64,000 nt of DNA from Bugula neritina (lineage: Eukaryota; Bryozoa; Gymnolaemata; Cheilostomatida; Bugulidae): assembly GCA_964035545.1 (NCBI GenBank), contig OZ037765.1, positions 22,452,495-22,516,494 on the forward strand. The letters run 5' to 3'. The translations under genes were made by a program, and so were the position numbers. The notes under the pieces were generated by a model. It worked only from the letters and a program-made list of their open reading frames with translations, had not been told where the DNA came from and searched no databases. Below, one piece after another: positions 37,201 to 51,100 of the stretch. Each line of letters starts with the position of its first letter. Within the stretch, counting starts at the first letter, position 1.

Positions 37201-40200
37201 TGGCGAATGAAAATATTACTCAAACAGAAATGAAACTCTCATCTGTATCATTTATGTGAAAAAGTACAGTCAAATAGCAGCAGAATAAAATAAAACATCC
37301 ATATTTTGATTAGTTTTAAATTGAACTTGACCAATTTAATCACATATTTCATAATCTTCAAACTTTTGTATATATATTCATGAGCACTAATTGTTGTGTG
37401 TGTGTGAAAGATATGTTAACAGCCTATATTTGCCAATGTAATGATCGATTTGAGATAGTGCGAGTGTGCAAATGTGCAAGTTATTTCTACACAACCACTT
37501 TAGCACAATGATCAGCAAAAAAAGTTTTTTTTCATGCAATGGTAGTTTGAATTCAAGTTCTGACAAAGCATCTTGGTAAACAATTGCTTAGACAATTAAA
37601 GTTTGCTGAAAAATTTTCATGTGGTTTGAGTTGACATATCAAGAGAATGGAAAAAAGCAGTAAAAAATGCAATTATTGTTGTCATATAATTGCAAAAACT
37701 CGCAGCAGCTAACATAGTAATGTCAAATACACCATCTCAACTAATACCGCACACAGCCTCAAAGTAGCAACTTTATAAAATTTTGACAGTTTTAGAAAAT
37801 GATAAGAATCTGTGTGGTCAACACCATACAAAATCATATTGAGATATATAAATCAATATAAGAAATACCGGCTTGTCAAAACTGCCAAATAACACATGAT
37901 TATGTTATAAAATGACAATATTATAGTTAGCAGCAAATTATGCATGTTGGGGACATCCCACACATGTCCAGGTGCTAACTATATATCCTAATAGATGCAA
38001 TGTGCCAACATGCAAGTTCAGACTCAACCAGGTTTTTACAAAAAAATGGTTTTTATCAAAGCAACTTGAGGTAAAGTGATGTACAATGTATGGAACTAAG
38101 CATTAAATATAGCAGAATATTGGCGCTAGAGCAAAGCCAACGAAGTTTAAATTCTCACAAAACTGATTATAATTGAAATTTATTTTACTTTTAATTATGT
38201 AATCTAGCACATTACTGACGTAGCTTTTAGCATTGTTGGCTACTTTTCTGAGTTACTGGAGTTTTAGTTTTAGTTAATACATTGTATTACAAGCTGCCAG
38301 CCAAATAGGAGACTGAAATCAAGAGAACTTAAAATTGTCATAGACTTGGGAATTTTCGTTGTGGAGGCTTTTATTTATTGATATACAGTTTTAGTCAGAC
38401 ATGCATATGCATGCTTTAGCTAAACTAAAAATATATAGTAACCAAAAAACTATTAGTTGCACTTAGATTAAAAATTTATTTGCGAATAAATGAAAAAATA
38501 TTTCATTATTTCAGAATACTGAGAACAATTGATGAAGGAAGCAGAGTATAAAAATATAAGTTCTACTTGTTGAAATTCTGGCTTTGTTGATGACATAAAC
38601 ATGCAGTTAAATAAATTTTTGCAGTGTATGAAAAACACATGTGCAAATGGACAATACGTGTTCCATCTTACATTACAATAGAAGTAATAATTATACAATA
38701 TTACAAAAATAGAAAACATGACAACAAATCAATGCAATGTTTTCCGACCATAAATAGAAAAAACGAGTTGTGTAACCAAGCAGCAACAGCCAACCAAGCT
38801 AGGTGGGTGTAGTGAATTGATTAACACAGTTTTAATCATGTGGCGATTTCCTCTGATGACGGGCCGTGATGAAACCTTCGTATCTATAAATGGCTGATTG
38901 AAATTGTATTTTGGACGTCAAATAAGCATAGTGCCTATACTTTATGCTAGCTTGGATTCAGTTGTAATTCACCTTCAAACATATCCAGGATTCTTTTGAT
39001 TTCATTTCTGTGGATAACAAAGGTTAAGGAGAGTTCTTGTAACATGGCTAATCAAATACTTAAACCATTAAGGCATTTATTTAGTTTTCACATTTATATA
39101 CATAAATCATTATTTACAGTGAGGATTTGGAACCCACAAGACCCAATTCAACCATTGTCATTTTCAAAGAAGTTTACATACTATCCTAGAGTTATTGTAC
39201 TATAACAATATTAAACTGACCAGTTGTTTCCCTATAAAAATCAAGCTAACAGAAAATATACTACTAGCAAAAGATGTAAAGCCATTAGTTTTGCTAAGCA
39301 TAAACTTTTCAGCATTTAGTGTTAGCAGTGGCCATGAAGAGGTGTAAAACCACAAGACATCATACAACACAATACAGAAATTTATGCAACATAGGCGTTA
39401 CAAAACCATTAGAAAGATTAAATCAATATATTCATTAGGCAAGCTGGCACATATCACAGTATGCAAATTTCTACTCATCTATTAACTACAACCGTGAATA
39501 CAACCCAAAGATGATTAATGTCGACTACACTGACTTTAAAACTACAAACAAGTTTAGGGTTTGCTAGTTAAATAATCAGACCATTAATACTAAATTCAAT
39601 GATGTGAAAGCATCTTTGCATTGAAACATGACCCGAAGAGAGAGTGTGATTCCGTCAAATAATAAAATTTAATTTTTTTTATTCAGCATAGAGAAGAAAA
39701 TTTATCGGAAAAATAAACTGGAAATTTTTTAAAATAGTCTTAAACATTATTGGCAAGTAAACAATATTATACAGGTAAGATCTAGCACAAAAGTGGAGGA
39801 CATACTACAAAATGTTAAATATAAGTGGCTGAACATGTTAACCAGATGACAGATAAAAGATGGACTATAAGAATTCTGAATTGTAGAGGGGGGGGGGGGA
39901 TAGAAGATGGGAAGGGGAGACAAACACCAATTCTGAAAGACAATAGCATGAAAAGAAGAGGCTGGAGTTCTATTGCCTGACCATAAAACAGAATGACCGA
40001 TGTAATTAAATAATTGATAAAGTGCATATAATTTGCACAATTACATAACAAGGAATTTCGTAAATTGTGTCTTGCTGTATTAATAAATAAACAACCCATG
40101 TGAACAAAACTCTCAAAGTTACACATTAATTATGTTTCCAAGCTTCACATTATGCTGCTATTCAATGTCTGGAAACAGTTGAATGGAATGAAACCACAAT

Positions 40201-40482
40201 CATAAGTTCATGCAAACTGCAACTACTAATTCATCCATACTAGCAATCCATTCAAATAATATGAAGCAATGGAAACACAGTGTATAAGAGAGAGCACCCC
40301 TTCAAAAAAACTATCTTTAAAAGAGTCTAATCCTTGTAGAACCAACACTCTACCAGTGAAATATTGTAACCAACAGCAGTAGACCACAGCTACCATCATT
40401 GTAATATTACTGTGCATTGCATAACAAGAAACTACAGAGTGAATAGCTATAGCAGTTAGCAAGCACTGATAGCACATAACAT
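31225..40482. other. 9-kb gene-poor region between orphan gene 3 and BORCS6
   Basis: I find no exon, RNA gene or transposon protein. Short ORFs here have no recognisable motif and no supporting splice context. A 12-G run lies at 39888-39899. The BORCS6 3' UTR should occupy the right edge; a minus-strand AATAAA candidate is at 39678-39683. Confidence 0.5.
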
Positions 40483-43400
40483 TTACAAAGGATACATCTC
40501 ATCTGCCACAGGATATACTTCCTTCATCCTTATATTCAGTTCTTCACACTTTGCCATAAATGTATACATCAACTACAAAAGTGACAGAAATTCCAGGAAA
40601 TGTTGAAATTCACATTACGCAGAGAAAACATCATATCCAAGTGTGTTCAAGTGTGGGAGGCCTGCCATAGGTTAAACAAAAAAACATTGATTTTTTATTA
40701 GAAGAAGTGAAACTACAAGTAACTTGAAACGTTAATGCATCTCAACAGAGTATGCAATTCAGGCATAAAACAAAACCTTTAATCTATTAATGGATGATAA
40801 TTCTTCGAATATTTTGACAAATTAAGACTTGCGTGCACCACCATAACTTTGAATTGAATATATTAAATTATTTGCATAACGTATCAAAGAAGAGGAATAA
40901 ATTCATCAAAATAGAGCATAAAGAGCATAGAGACTAAAATAATGTAGAATAATTTTACATGAATTATCATTTATATAATTGAAGCAGCTTTTTTCAATAT
41001 AATGAGAAACTGTATTGGCTATTAGCATATGGGAGTGTGCCAATATCAAACAGATGACACTTCATCAACATATTCTTCTGTTTTCATAGTTTTTGATATT
41101 CATCTTTCGTTGATAGCAGAATTATTGTAAACTAAACTTGTTAAAACATACTTTGTTCTGGACAATCAGCAAATAATGTTTACACTGTTTACAGAGTAGA
41201 AAAATAGCAATTAACCAAATGTAAATGCAATAATCTTCGAATGTATGGGAAATATCAGGAAAGCAAACTAAATCTTACAATTTTATAAAAATAATTTTAT
41301 TCAAAATTCTATGACTAAATAAAAAGAGATTGATTTTTGTTTTATAATTTCAATAATCAGACAAATGCAGATTCATTGTGAAAATTAAAAGCTGTAAAAA
41401 TTCAAAATTTTAATGAGATGTGCTCAGCAACAAAAAAATTTATTTAATGTGAAACTTCAACTTTTACAATAATTGTATTGTGTATTGTTTGTAGTAGAAC
41501 TAGTCTGAGAAATACAAGAGGTGATTTTTTTTACAAACTGAAACTTTGGCAAACTGCCTGTGATGCATTAACGTCACAATTCTTTTTGCTAGAATATTTA
41601 GTATAAACACCATAACAAATCTAGATGAACATATTAGAACATGTACAAACTAAATTAGAGAAATGGACAAACGTACAGACAGGAGAAGATAACCCTAAGT
41701 CAATACCTTAATGCTTGTATCAACTTCGTCTAATGTCTTTTCCACTGAACCTCGATAAGTCTGCATACACCCAACAGTTATTGCGGACATCTAAACATAC
41801 GGAATATATTTACTAGCATAAAAACTTTAGTAAAATGCTATTGACAATTCTCAAAATGAAAATTATGATGAACGTGCTACTAACTGGACAGCCTATAATA
41901 CTAAGTGCAACTAAATTAGACATAGTGGCATATAATTTTGTATATAAAAGAACAATTCTGCAAGACATGACTGAGAAAAGCATAAAAATTCCTTATTCAC
42001 CTCCGGTATAATGTAAATTAACATTATTTTTATTCCAATTACCAAAAATAATAAAGATGATACAATTATTGTATTATAGCACTGTTACTATGTGAGGTTT
42101 TAGAGATGAAGCTATGAAAAGCTTTCGGTTAAACAGCTAATTTGTTTCCTGTAAACTGAAAACACTCTTTACTACTTAACAAGATGACAAGTCTTATACT
42201 CAGTGAGCATATTTGTGACACCATTAGTCATAATCTGTTAACAATCACGAATGTTCAAGTTACACAAACCTTATGCAAATTCTTTTGAAGCTCGGACAGC
42301 ATGTTATCTACACTCAGTGATAATACTTTAGCTTGATTTTCAAGGTCTGAAAGTGCTTTTTGATTGATTGGAGATTGATCTGCGCTGCTGTGACAGGCAT
42401 CTGAAGTGAGACTAGAACGGCGGCTACTCCTGCTAGCTGCTATCCAAATATTTTTGCATTAAACTCAAAATACAGTTATATGCCAATCAGATTGTTCTAA
42501 CACAACTAAAAATTATACAGTACGACAAACATAAAATGCCACTGGCTTTTTTGCCTGAAATGTCTAAATAGCTGTTGTAGAATCAAAGGTAAATACATAA
42601 TCAATGCACAAGTCATCTTTATAAAAGAAATTAGATGACTTTTAAAGAACAGCCATTTTTATTCCTGTTCTAAAAGTAATGTCATCACAAACTTTAGTAG
42701 ACAGTTGAAAATGTGATAATCAAAGCCTAACCAAAACATTAACTACTATTATTCTGCTAATGTAGGTGTCATCTTTTACTTCACAAAGCTAACTGTATAG
42801 ATTTTCACAGAGCAACATCATGAGGAAATAAAGAAAGTTATAAAACAAAATGATTTTAGCATGAAACTTAGTAGGCTACATACATAATCCTCGTTTACTT
42901 TATAAATATATAATACACAACATGTAAATGCACCAACACAATAATATATGCTGTTCAGAAGAAACACTCTACTAGGAAATACCTGATTGGCTTGGGCTAC
43001 TAATTCTAATCTGTTCGTTAAGATTGTCAGCAACAAAGGAGACGAGTTCACCTTGCTTTATCACCATCCCACGATGTCTTTCATCGTGAATTATTACCCC
43101 TTCACTATCACTACAGAACACCAAACAACTCTCAAATACACATTAATTTATATTATTTACTGATGATTTATTCATGTACTCATAAATCAATAATCAATTT
43201 CATCTTTTGTAATATGAAAATTTAAGCATAGTTACAAGAAACCAGCAACAAACTCACAATTGCTTAAGGAATATCTCGCTCAATAAAGTGGCACTAACCA
43301 CTTACAATTTTTTGCAAAAATCATTATATTATAAAGTGCAGTTCATTGTGGCTGTTACAACAAAACACTTGTACAACTAGTTTCAGCAAATAGCTATTTC

Positions 43401-44025
43401 ATGATGGTGAGCTCATGTAAAAGAATATAACTAAAAAGGTCAACTATGGCAATTTTAAAAGTTGTATTATAACTATATCACAACACATGATGCTTTTATG
43501 TGAAAATGTACTTTTATGCTTTTCTAAGCAATTGAATATAATGCTTACTGCAGATTAATAATGGAGTAGTAATAAATGACCTAACACACTGTAAGAACTA
43601 TAGAACCACAACAACTCAGCTACTTATCACATAAACGGTTTCGATTTGTCTCAAAACTCTGTGCCTTGATTTGAACTTGATATGAGAAGCATTTCACAAC
43701 AAGTTATCAGTGGATATCAGTACCTAAGGTTGTCATCACTATCTGGTCCACCGGTTTCCCCAGAACTAGATATAACAGAATGAGTATCCGGACCCTCTGT
43801 TCCACTAGATACTACAGAGTCAGCTCCTTCACTTAGATTCACAGACTTTTTAAAAGTCAACAGGCTTTCAGGATGCTTTAGGTCTGATGATTGTAAGCTG
43901 TCATTTGTATCTGCATTGCATTTATCAACATTTAAACTTGATTCTAGGGTAAGTAAGTTTTCTTGAGACAAGGAAGCATTAGAGGCACAGTCGTTCAGGT
44001 TCTTTGGTGTATTGGAGTTTGCCAT
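40483..44025 (-). CDS. BORCS6: BLOC-1-related complex subunit 6 (lyspersin), complete, five exons
   Basis: Minus-strand exons in order: 43724-44025, 42983-43110, 42270-42439, 41707-41790, 40483-40572, joining in frame to 257 residues. The first half is an acidic, Ser/Asn-rich, probably disordered region. The conserved core starts near residue 168 (QKALSDLENQAKVLSLSVDN), continues with MSAITVGCMQTYRGSVEKTL, the family hallmark, and ends LMYTFMAKCEELNIRMKEVY. The core is helical and coiled-coil, as expected for BORC. BORC sits on lysosomes and recruits the small GTPase ARL8 so that kinesin moves lysosomes to the cell periphery. The vertebrate C-terminus extends roughly 20 residues further; here a stop follows ADEMYPL. 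A missed exon is possible because TTT|GTAAATG could act as a donor just before the stop. Confidence 0.93.
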
Positions 44026-44499
44026 GTTTTACCTGCCTAAGAACGGAACTATGGCTATAAATGAGCTACAAGGAAAAATAAGACAACTCTGATATAGCAA
44101 TAAGATGGGCAACTTTTAAAAGCAAAACTTTGTGTAAAAATGTTTAGAAATTAGGTTTAAAATTCTTATTTTTCACCATAAAACAAACTGCAATTCATTT
44201 AAACTTGTTTACTTACTTATGTATGTAGTAATTGATAAAAAAATTGTGCTAAAGTAGGAAGATTGTGCTACAAGATAAATATTAATACCTATTTAAACAA
44301 AGTAATATATTTATAAAGCTTAAAACTATTACTGTATTTTTTCAGAACTTTATCATATTCATTTTTATAATTTATATGATACTTATAACATTAACTATAA
44401 GTGAATTATTAACATAGCTTTAATTCATGCTGAGAAAAGATACTTATATTTTTTTGTACTGTAAAATAATTCTCACTAGACCTAGTGTTAGTATTTACC

Positions 44500-46800
44500 A
44501 ATACTAATAGTATTATTATTGCTATTACTATTAGTATTAGTATTAGTATACTATTGGTATTACACTTACTCTTAGTCTTACTAAATAGTATTACATTTAC
44601 TAGTACTTATACTAATACTAATAATAATAGAAATATTTATACGAGGGCGATTTAAAAAGTAAAGATAATTCTACAGTAAGTCAAGTTGTAATCTAGTTAG
44701 AGATGTGACTTTTTATTTTTTAACATAATTTCCTGGCAAGTCAACACACTTTTGTTATCTTGATACTATCTTCTTAATTATCCCAGTATAAGATTCAGTA
44801 GATTAACTCAGTAAAAATTCACTCACTGTAGTTTTTACCTTGTTATGAGTATTTACGTAAAAGAATAACTCTGGTGTGGAACTTCAAAGCACTAAAGAAA
44901 TGGTAATTAGAAGGTGTGAGGTCATGACTGTAAAGTGGATGCTCCAATAGTTCCCAATCTAGTTTGTTGATGGCCTCGATAGTTTGAGTGACAGAGCGTG
45001 GCCTTGAAGTGCCTTGGTAGATATCAACACCATGAGACTGCACGCCTATTTTCTTCTCCTTAATCTCTCTCTACACTTGGATCGAATGCCCTGTTTCAAT
45101 GGATATGCCTATTAACTTAGCAATTTCCTCCTAACTGTTACTCTCCCAACTACCCTGACAAAAGTTTCTACAGTCTCCAAATTGGCTGGTTTAGCAGCCT
45201 CTTTTGCTTTTGGCTTACCTGACTGGGTCTATGCTCTAAAGAGGTCGTTGTTTCCTTAAAAGTGTTAGCTCATTTATAAACTCCGTTTTGGTTTAAACAA
45301 CTGTCACCATATTGAGCTCTTTTTCCCCTATAAACTTCACTTGGCATGACTCCCTCATTTGACAAAAACTTGATTACAGCTCTCTGTTCAGCATGTGAGC
45401 AAATTTCGAGTGGGGCTGCCATATCAAATTCAATACACTCTCAAAAAAGAAGTATTGCCTCGAATCTATTGAAATAATACTGTGTAAAGATAACCCCTGA
45501 AACAACATGATTCTAAAAAATTAGACATATATAAATATCACAATTACATCATGTTTTATAGAGAAATTACCTTTACTTGCTGAATCGCCCTCGTACTAAT
45601 AGTAATAGTACTACTACTAGTAATACTTATACTAATAGTAATAGCTATAGTAATAGTAATAGCAATTCTAATGAACATCACATACTCATAGTGATAGTTT
45701 TAGTTTAAGTTATACTTATAGTTTAAATTTAATTCGTATAATAACATTAATATTGTGATTAACTATAACCATTACTTAACTAATACTATTAGTATTACTT
45801 AGTCATTACTTAATGCACTAAGTTAGTGCATTACATTTTGATTTAGTTTTACTTTTAGTTTTGTACTGTTTGAAGTTACACCTATCAGTCGAGAAAGCCT
45901 TGATCCAGATTTTAAACTTTAACTTGTGCCTATGGTGCATTATCTATTAACTTCAAGGAAATATGTCGTTATTATCAGGAAATATGTAGTGTAACATAAT
46001 CATAATGATAAAGTAAATGATAAAAATAATAAAAGTTACAGAACAAGGAATAGCTGTATAACGCATAAGCAATGGAAACGCTACATTAGCACTATTCTTC
46101 AAATCAATTAATAAACTGCTAATGGTACCGTTAAGGAAACGCATGTAAAACGCAACGCATCTCTTACTAACCTAAGTAGCATCCGGCCTTTTCTAAACTG
46201 CAAGTAAATTTTATATTTCATTTTCCTTTTGGTTATTCCCAGGCTTAAAGTAAGCAAACCTAAAACTAAAAGTCATTAGAATGTAAACTTAGTCTGATTG
46301 AACTATCTAGTATTTATTAAATATTATATAACCAATATAAATTAAAGTTAATTGTTTTTGCTTTAATTTATAATAACCCTTAGGCTTATAAATTGGCCAA
46401 CTTGTACTGTAACTCACTGTTAGTAACTGTAAGTGTAGTTTTACTGTTTTAGTTTTACTTGTAGTTATACTAATACTTAAATTCAGTTAAACTGTTAAAG
46501 TTAAACTATTTAAATTTAACTTGAGTTTTAGACTTTGAGCTTAGCCGTATAATTATCATGCTTATCATTACCATTATGCTAAATTTTAATTTATACTTAC
46601 GATTATCATTATCATTATGTTTAACTTTATGATTAGATTATCATTATTATTTATTACTACCAATAAATATTATCATTATTATTATTGTTACTATTAGTAT
46701 TAAATTTAATATAAATAATAATAAACATAGTCATAATGATAATTTTATAGATTCGAATATTAATTTAAATAAAAGTCTCACCAAAAGTGAATTATTTTCA
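44500..46800. repeat. Microsatellite tract (TAATAG / TACTAA / ATTATC units) interrupted by a mariner
   Basis: Left part 44500-44640 and right part 45596-45670 are the same TACTAATAG-type repeat and would be continuous without the mariner. Further right, to about 46800, TTATCATTA units dominate, resembling the 6.4-9.4 kb blocks. Edges are approximate because the repeat decays gradually. Confidence 0.75.
44642..45593 (-). mobile_element. Mariner-family DNA transposon, internally deleted and inactive (952 bp)
   Basis: Terminal inverted repeats of about 28-30 bases (cgagggcgatttaaaaagta at 44642; its inverted partner with a few mismatches ends at 45593) are flanked by TA on both sides (44640-44641 and 45594-45595), the target duplication of Tc1/mariner elements. 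On the minus strand a transposase starts MAAPLEICSHAEQRAVIKFL, with SEVYRGKRAQYGDS matching the mariner N-terminal helix-turn-helix, then meets in-frame stops. The C-terminal catalytic block HPLYSHDLTPSNYHFF (third Asp region of the DD34D triad) follows in another segment (about 44843-45043). The middle, with the first two catalytic Asp residues, is missing, which explains the length being below the usual 1.3 kb. Confidence 0.92.
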
Positions 46801-48126
46801 TTTTCAGTTTCATTTTGTTGGAAATAATATAAATAATAATTTTAAATATAAAATTAAATCTTAAAAACGATAAAATTGAATATGAGTATTTCAATTTATA
46901 ATCATATATAAAATCAATTCAGTTGTAAGATGAATTTTTAATTTAAAAGTAAATCTATAATCATGCTCACCCACACATGGAGTTTATTTTCCGGTTTAGT
47001 TTTACATAGAATTTGGAATGGACGTTGAATTTGACAATGAGGGTCATGCTATTGTTAAAAGGAAGTTGCAGCAACTTGTGTCAAAAACTACTAGTCTTTT
47101 TTACGTTTAACTAGAACTTTTTGAAAGCTACCACTAACAAGTGATACTGACGGTAATAACCGCAAAGTTTTCTTAAAAATATACCAGGCAATCTAGAGAA
47201 ACCAAATACCAGATTTAAATTTTAATGGCAATATGGACAAGCCAACTTTGACTTTAGCTCCAGCTAACTTGCTGAATATTACTTTCAAACAGTTTTTATT
47301 GCGGCAGGGGAAATTTACTCATGAGTTTTGTGTCGTGTTCTGTTGATGGCTCTAACTTTAGCATATAACTAGAGAAAGAGTGTATAAGTTAATAAAAAGG
47401 TATTGTAGTATCAAGGCCTTGTGGTCTAGATTAATGTCTTTGGCATAGTTTTTGAAACTTTTCCATTAAGCAATGCCAACACATTGACTGAATATTGAAT
47501 TGTTAAATTCCACCAAGTATTTTTCTAGATATATGAAAACTTACAAAAATCAAACCAGTATTCAACAAAAGTAATCAACTGCTTACTGAGCAGTTGTTGG
47601 CATACATCATGTATATTTTGACATGTATTGTGCATATATAACACATGCTTGGTTTATATTCTGAGTTCACTTGCTTCACAGTTCATCCGAGCTTCTCAAC
47701 AAAAACTTATTAGATTGCATCTGATCTGATTATCATTGTTATCATTAAATCTGACTTAAATTTAAAAAATATTAAATTCAACTTAAATTTAATCTTTTTA
47801 GTCTGCTGGTCCACTTACAAAACATTCTTAAATGACGCATGCATTTTTGTGCAACTGGAATAAAAAATGATTTGTCAGTTTTATTTTTGGTTAGTTCTAT
47901 AAAGCAAACTAAAAACTGGCATTGAGTTTTTAAGTACACTAACATGAGTATACAAGCATATGGTTGTATGATTAGTATCTAACATGGTTGCTACACAATA
48001 TATTACCAAATAGTTTATTTTTACTGTCTTTAGCAACTTGTATGTAATCAATTATAACTTTATGATCATATTTTATCTCTTTCCATTGATTTCCTTAGTT
48101 TCAGATAATGTATTAAAGCTTTCAAA

Positions 48127-51100
48127 ATGCCTAAACGCTCAAGTTCTTATGATAACGTACCTAACCCCAACCCACACAGGACCTTGAGGCGAACAGAAAG
48201 CAGAGTTGGTAAACTCAAACGGTGAGTCCCTTAAAAACTGTTTGAACAGTCACCACAGCACTACAAAAACTTGCTAAATTTTCATTAATGAGCAATCAGC
48301 TAATATTAGAAAAGTGTAAATAGGTTCTATGATAAATTCTCAAGTTAAAAGTTTTCACTTTTGTATGCCACAGTCTACACTTAAGTCAGAATAAAAAGCG
48401 TGACTTAAAAAGAACATGTGTTCATTATATTGTATTACATACACTTGCATCGATTTTTTTGATGTATTAACACTTGACATATATGCTCATTAACATGGCT
48501 CCATCTGTAGGATACCAGCATGCAGTTGTTTTATTTAATCTTGAAGCATTGATAGGATTTACCAGCCTTTTATATAGTCTTTGATAATACTCTAAAATAA
48601 CTATTGGAATTTTGTGTAGCCAGTTGAGTCAGGGTGCAGGGGCGTGGCTTGGGCTGTCTGAGCAAGACCAAGGGGATGCCACAACAGACCGGTGGTTACA
48701 GAGAAGAGCGGCGTTACATAGTAAAGGAAGTTTGCTTATTGGAAGTGGCCTTAGCCAGAAATGTAAAAACAAACTAGAATGTCAGGAGGATATAGCCCTA
48801 CCCACCCCCAGAGATCCCTTACATAGACCAGGTACTCAGGCATTTGTTATACTAATTGATAGTTTTTCATTCAGCTTTAATCCCTGGTGCTAAGAGTTTT
48901 CACTAGCATACAATGTGAAGAATTTTCCTAGTGCTATATTATTATAAATTTAAGACTCCATTTACTACAGTTCTATTCACTCTGTATATTACTTCCTTCC
49001 TTGTAAATAGAAATCTTTACTTCAATACAATTAATATATGACACAAATAATTACCCTTTGATTAATTTATTGTGTGCTGGAGCACAATTTCTTTGCCTTT
49101 AATATAAGCATGCATGCGTGTGCCACATTGTAGTTGACAAATACTTCTTCTATGTTGTTTCCACTTTTCGAAATAATATTGATGATTTAAATAGTGCCAG
49201 TTCAGTCTCATTAAACTAGGTTTTAAGTTTTTTGTACTATTGGCAAATTTTGTTTTAATTGTATATAATCATGATATACCAGGTAGTACGTTTTTATTCT
49301 AGTCAATAAGCTGGGTTGGGAGGGTGTTACTTGTTTATAAGTATCAGCTTTTATTAGGTGGTTTTGTCGCTGGAACATGACACAAGTAATATCTATTATG
49401 CTAACTTATTGATTTTTAGGGTTTTTTTCAGTTTGAAAAGTTTCAATTTGATTAACAATAATGGCACTTTATCTGTGAATTTACACATTATACTTTATAA
49501 ACTAGCTTGGATAAAAGTTATGTAAAGTCGTTATACTTGATAATGCTATAAGACCCACAACTAATAATGCATTTCTCCCTATTATCAACACCAGATGTGA
49601 GATATACTAACATATGTAACTTGCTACAAAAGTAACAAACGTATATTTGGCTCATCAGCTTTCACACTAATACGTAACAATAAAAAGCCAACACAGCATA
49701 ATGTCTATGGTACGTTGGGAGCTACTAACACTGATATTTGGTGTGCACTGTCTGCACAGAGACCGGTTTCAGATGGCCTAGTCCAATCACAAGCTCACAC
49801 CACCTGCACCCACCTCGCCATATCCTTCGATCAGTTAGCGAGCAACCAGGTATGATGTGACCTTGTGACCTCTAGATGAAGTTCAAGGAGTCAGCGCGTC
49901 GTGTCTTCTATATGGTTTACTCTTGCATCGCTTGTCTGTATGTTCCGTTTCATTCTGTTGTGGCCGAGAATTCCTATCTACTTCCTGTGCTCCTGTTACT
50001 ATGGCAACACTTTTAAACATGAGCTGAGGGGTACTGCTGTTGCATGTTGTCTAGAGTTGTCTATTGAGAATGTTCTGGAATGTTGCACGCTGCTGACTTG
50101 TTGTGGCGACTCGCATGCTGCTCACTAATCCGTTTTCTATCCAGTGCATTTGTTGTCTGAACTCATGTGTACCAATTTAATGTAAGGCTAATATTTGTTG
50201 TTCAGTTAAGAGTACAGGTAGTTTAACTTCCAGGAAGTGAAGTAAAACTTGCATGTCATTCTTATAACTAATATTCTATCAAGTTACAAGTAGGCTGTCA
50301 TCCTGTGTTTACATTATGCAGACTAATGCATGATGTGGGTGAAAATTGAAAGACTTACTCCAACGATGACTCCCTGTAGTTTAAACACAGAGTTTATGAG
50401 CTAAAATTGCTATTAATTTCAGCTCTGTTGTATAAATATGTAGCAGAGCTAATATTAAGAGTAACTTAAGCTTGATGATGGTATTATCATCAACCCTACA
50501 CTGACACAATCATTAGTGTCCTAACTTAAACTAAAAACACACCCAACCAGTATATGAGTAACATCTGACCTGCAGTTTACTCTAATCTTCTGAATGCATA
50601 TACTGTAAGCATAACCTTCTCATTTTTTATGCATGCAGTATGAGATAATCACATCTCCAGAACTAGGAGTATTATTATTATGCTACTTACTTTGTTTCAT
50701 TCTGATTATTAGACAACCTGTTATAGATATTATTTGTTCAATTTCAGTTAGTTGGTGCATTATGTTATGTTGGTCATGTATTGTACTAACAACTAGTTAG
50801 TTTGGTCCATCTGCAGAGTTATATATTAAGCTTTACTCATAGGATTCTTAGTAATATAATTACAATTTGATGCATATTATTTGTTATTTTATTTTATACT
50901 CAATAGACTACAGTCTCAAAGTTTTCTAATTGTCTAATTCATGAAAATTTAATCCCATTACAGTTTATTTTTGCAGATAGTTAAAATATGTGAATTTAAT
51001 TTTGGAAGTTGAATTGTGATAATTGAGTTTAATTATGAGTCGAGAAATCTTAGGTCCTATTATCTGTAACGCTTATTTATTTTAGCCAGTAAAATAAGTA

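Larger units (their letters stand above)
44026..48126. other. Gene-free stretch between divergent BORCS6 and iRhom genes
   Basis: It contains the 5' flanks of both divergent genes, microsatellite from 44.5 to 46.8 kb and a mariner remnant. A likely acceptor (TTCCTTAG, ending at 48100) just before the iRhom ATG suggests that iRhom has a non-coding 5' exon in or beyond this region. Confidence 0.6.

Noticed and set aside
38820-38950. Stretch with ctgatgacgggccgtgatga, similar to motifs seen at some retroelement 3' ends
   Set aside because: Single short similarity with no boundaries, coding part or second copy in the window.
39747-40126. Overlapping minus-strand frames next to a poly(G) tract
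   Set aside because: They read through the homopolymer (Pro run) and lie in the probable BORCS6 3' UTR; no coding signature.
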